A DNA stretch of 6,789 bases, from the NCBI GenBank assembly GCA_019247865.1, contig JAFBAJ010000350.1, positions 1 through 6,789 on the forward strand. The letters run 5' to 3'. Source of the stretch: Acidobacteriota bacterium (GTDB lineage Bacteria > Acidobacteriota > Blastocatellia > Pyrinomonadales > Pyrinomonadaceae). Below, in pieces: positions 5,931 to 6,789 of this stretch; within the stretch, counting starts at the first letter, position 1; each line of letters begins with the position of its first letter. The notes under the pieces are model-generated. The model searched no databases. It was not told where the DNA came from and was given only the letters and a program-made list of their open reading frames with translations. The translations under genes were made by a program, and so were the position numbers.

Positions 5931-6347
5931 TTATCTCTTCATCGGGACTAAATAACGCAGGAGGTCAACGCCCATGATGAAAATCACGATGACCAGAATA
6001 ATGATGCTCTGCCGGCAGTAAGCGCCAGCGGTCTTGGAAGCCTTCTCTGCGCCGGCATAGTTCCCGGCATTGTATTCGCCATTCACCTTGAGCGCCTGCA
6101 CGAGCGCCGCAATCGGCATGAAAAAGCCGATCAGCCCCACGACCGCACGCAGCAGATCCATCAGCGCGCGCATCCACGCGGGCGTTTCAGACATCACAGG
6201 CGGCCCCGTCAGAGCCACTAAAGCCGCGTAAGCCGAGGAGAGCCCCAGCAACAAACAGAGCGGAGCCAGCAGCACCAGCAGGATGATCGCGCGCACGAGA
6301 TAGTTGGGCGGGCGTTCCGGCTCCCTCGCCATGCCCGGCTGTTGCAT
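5931..6347 (-). CDS. Membrane protein of the dispanin/CD225 type with an apparently split core
   Basis: The product is 138 residues. The start PPNYLVRAIILLVLLAPLCL (13-32) matches the PPNYLV-type opening of dispanins (CD225, the IFITM relatives). The segment ALVQALKVNGEYNAGNYAGA (81-100), followed by EKASKTAGAYC, matches the family's 'A.kVn..y.aGdy.gA..aSk.Ak.w' block. In usual members these two parts are nearly adjacent. Here about 40 to 50 residues, including GPPVMSETPAWMRALMDLLR, lie between them. Three hydrophobic segments result (about 18-46, 66-88 and 113-131) rather than two. It should be an inner-membrane protein; bacterial dispanin function is poorly known. The ATG at 6347 has a near-perfect GGAGGA six bases upstream, so a 44-residue N-terminal extension to 6479 is rejected. 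It leads a same-strand run with the DinB-fold gene. Confidence 0.75.
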   Translation of the reverse strand: MQQPGMAREPERPPNYLVRAIILLVLLAPLCLLLGLSSAYAALVALTGPPVMSETPAWMRALMDLLRAVVGLIGFFMPIAALVQALKVNGEYNAGNYAGAEKASKTAGAYCRQSIIILVIVIFIMGVDLLRYLVPMKR

Positions 6348-6379
6348 CGCACTTCCTCCGTATAAATTGAGATTCCGCT

Positions 6380-6417
6380 TGATACCCTCTGAAAGATTTT
6401 TCCGCGTTACAGGATGA
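6380..6417 (+). promoter_or_regulatory. Two-box motif, copy 2 (possible promoter of the delta-60 gene)
   Basis: TGATACC at 6380-6386 is followed by TTTTCCGCGTTACAGGATGA at 6398-6417. Compared with the copy at 1534-1572, the first box is identical, the second matches at 18 of 20 positions, and the gap differs by one base. If CGTTAC is a -10-like element, transcription would start near 6417, about 76 bases before the ATG at 6493. The site also lies within the probable leader of the divergent dispanin gene. Confidence 0.4.
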
Positions 6418-6439
6418 GCGGCAATGATGTTCGCTTCAC

Positions 6440-6468
6440 TAGATAGCGTAACGGGCGCATTTTTGCAA
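6440..6468 (-). promoter_or_regulatory. Candidate promoter of the dispanin gene
   Basis: On the minus strand TTGCAA (6468-6463) is followed by a 17-base spacer and TATCTA (6445-6440). The spacing is ideal, but the boxes match consensus at only four and three of six positions. Transcription would begin near 6433, leaving an 85-base leader before the ATG at 6347. Another site in this 145-base divergent gap could serve instead. Confidence 0.3.
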
Positions 6469-6492
6469 TGCATCTTCACAGGAGAGCACGAA

Positions 6493-6789
6493 ATGATTAA
6501 CCTTCATACAGCAAATCATACATCACGGATTCTGATGCTCGGCGCACGTCTGTTCAGCCTGCTGACAGTCATTTGTCTCGCAGCCTGGATGACGGCGATG
6601 GCGATGGCCGCGCCCTCGGACCTCGATCCATCATTCGGCAGCGGCGGCAAAGTGACGACCAACTCCGCGAGCCAGTCGGAAGAGGGGCGCGCGGTCGTCG
6701 TCCAGCCCGACGGCAAGATCGTCGTCGCGGGAAACATCTACATTGATAGCTCATACGATTTCATGGTCGCGCGCTACAACCCGAACGGC
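6493..6789 (+). CDS. Secreted delta-60-repeat protein, N-terminal part only
   Basis: The frame is open from the ATG at 6493 to the right edge, giving 99 residues. A long signal peptide spans roughly 1-39: a polar start with several His and Thr, a hydrophobic core ILMLGARLFSLLTVICLAAW, and a likely cut at AMA/A. The mature part begins with LDPSFGSGGKVTT (44-56), then AVVVQPDGKIVVAGN (67-81) and FMVARYNPNG (90-99). This is one nearly complete unit of the roughly 60-residue 'delta-60' repeat, in which DLDPSFG...G, QPDGKI.vaG and RYN.dG recur. Such proteins are usually long, exported and predicted to form beta-propeller-like structures; their function is mostly unknown. AGGAGAG lies six bases upstream of the ATG. 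The downstream repeats are beyond the window, so total length and any sorting domain cannot be judged. Confidence 0.9.
   Translation, partial: MINLHTANHTSRILMLGARLFSLLTVICLAAWMTAMAMAAPSDLDPSFGSGGKVTTNSASQSEEGRAVVVQPDGKIVVAGNIYIDSSYDFMVARYNPNG

Noticed and set aside
6348..6479. 44-residue N-terminal extension of the dispanin-like protein
   Set aside because: The extension has no family similarity, and a near-perfect GGAGGA sits right before the ATG at 6347.

Overview
The window reads as an ordinary stretch of a GC-rich bacterial chromosome. It is densely coded on both strands, with short intergenic gaps (largest about 250 bases) and no insertion sequence, tRNA, rRNA or CRISPR array. The gene mix suggests Acidobacteriota, perhaps a Blastocatellia-like lineage: a secreted delta-60-repeat protein, a secreted serine hydrolase, DinB-fold proteins, a bacterial dispanin and several small secreted or helical proteins of unknown function. 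That placement is inference from gene content and was not tested.

Layout from left to right. (1) 1-828, minus: the N-terminal 276 residues of an exported beta-lactamase-fold serine hydrolase, running off the left edge. (2) 980-1459, plus: a 159-residue HEAGH putative zinc protein behind a good sigma-70-type promoter (904-932), divergent from the hydrolase. (3) 1611-1820 and 1839-2246, plus: a small basic protein and a secreted BamE-like protein, 18 bases apart, probably one transcript. (4) 2211-3143 and 3164-3742, minus: a secreted TPR-like protein followed 20 bases later by a ketopantoate reductase (panE-like). The reductase gene overlaps the BamE-like gene tail-to-tail by 36 bases. (5) 3992-4273, plus: a 93-residue helical protein. 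(6) 4303-6347, minus: dispanin, DinB-fold protein and quinone oxidoreductase in that order. A 27-bp inverted repeat lies between the last two. (7) 6493-6789, plus: the start of a delta-60-repeat protein, running off the right edge.

Most neighbours do not form a clear pathway. PanE would supply pantoate for coenzyme A, the quinone oxidoreductase is a soluble NADPH-dependent enzyme, and the other genes are envelope-associated or uncharacterised. I do not see a convincing new defence, secretion or biosynthetic system. The items most worth a second look are three: a dispanin whose core appears split by an inserted segment, a structured REP/MITE-like inverted repeat, and a two-box motif found upstream of two separate plus-strand genes that may be a shared promoter or regulator site.
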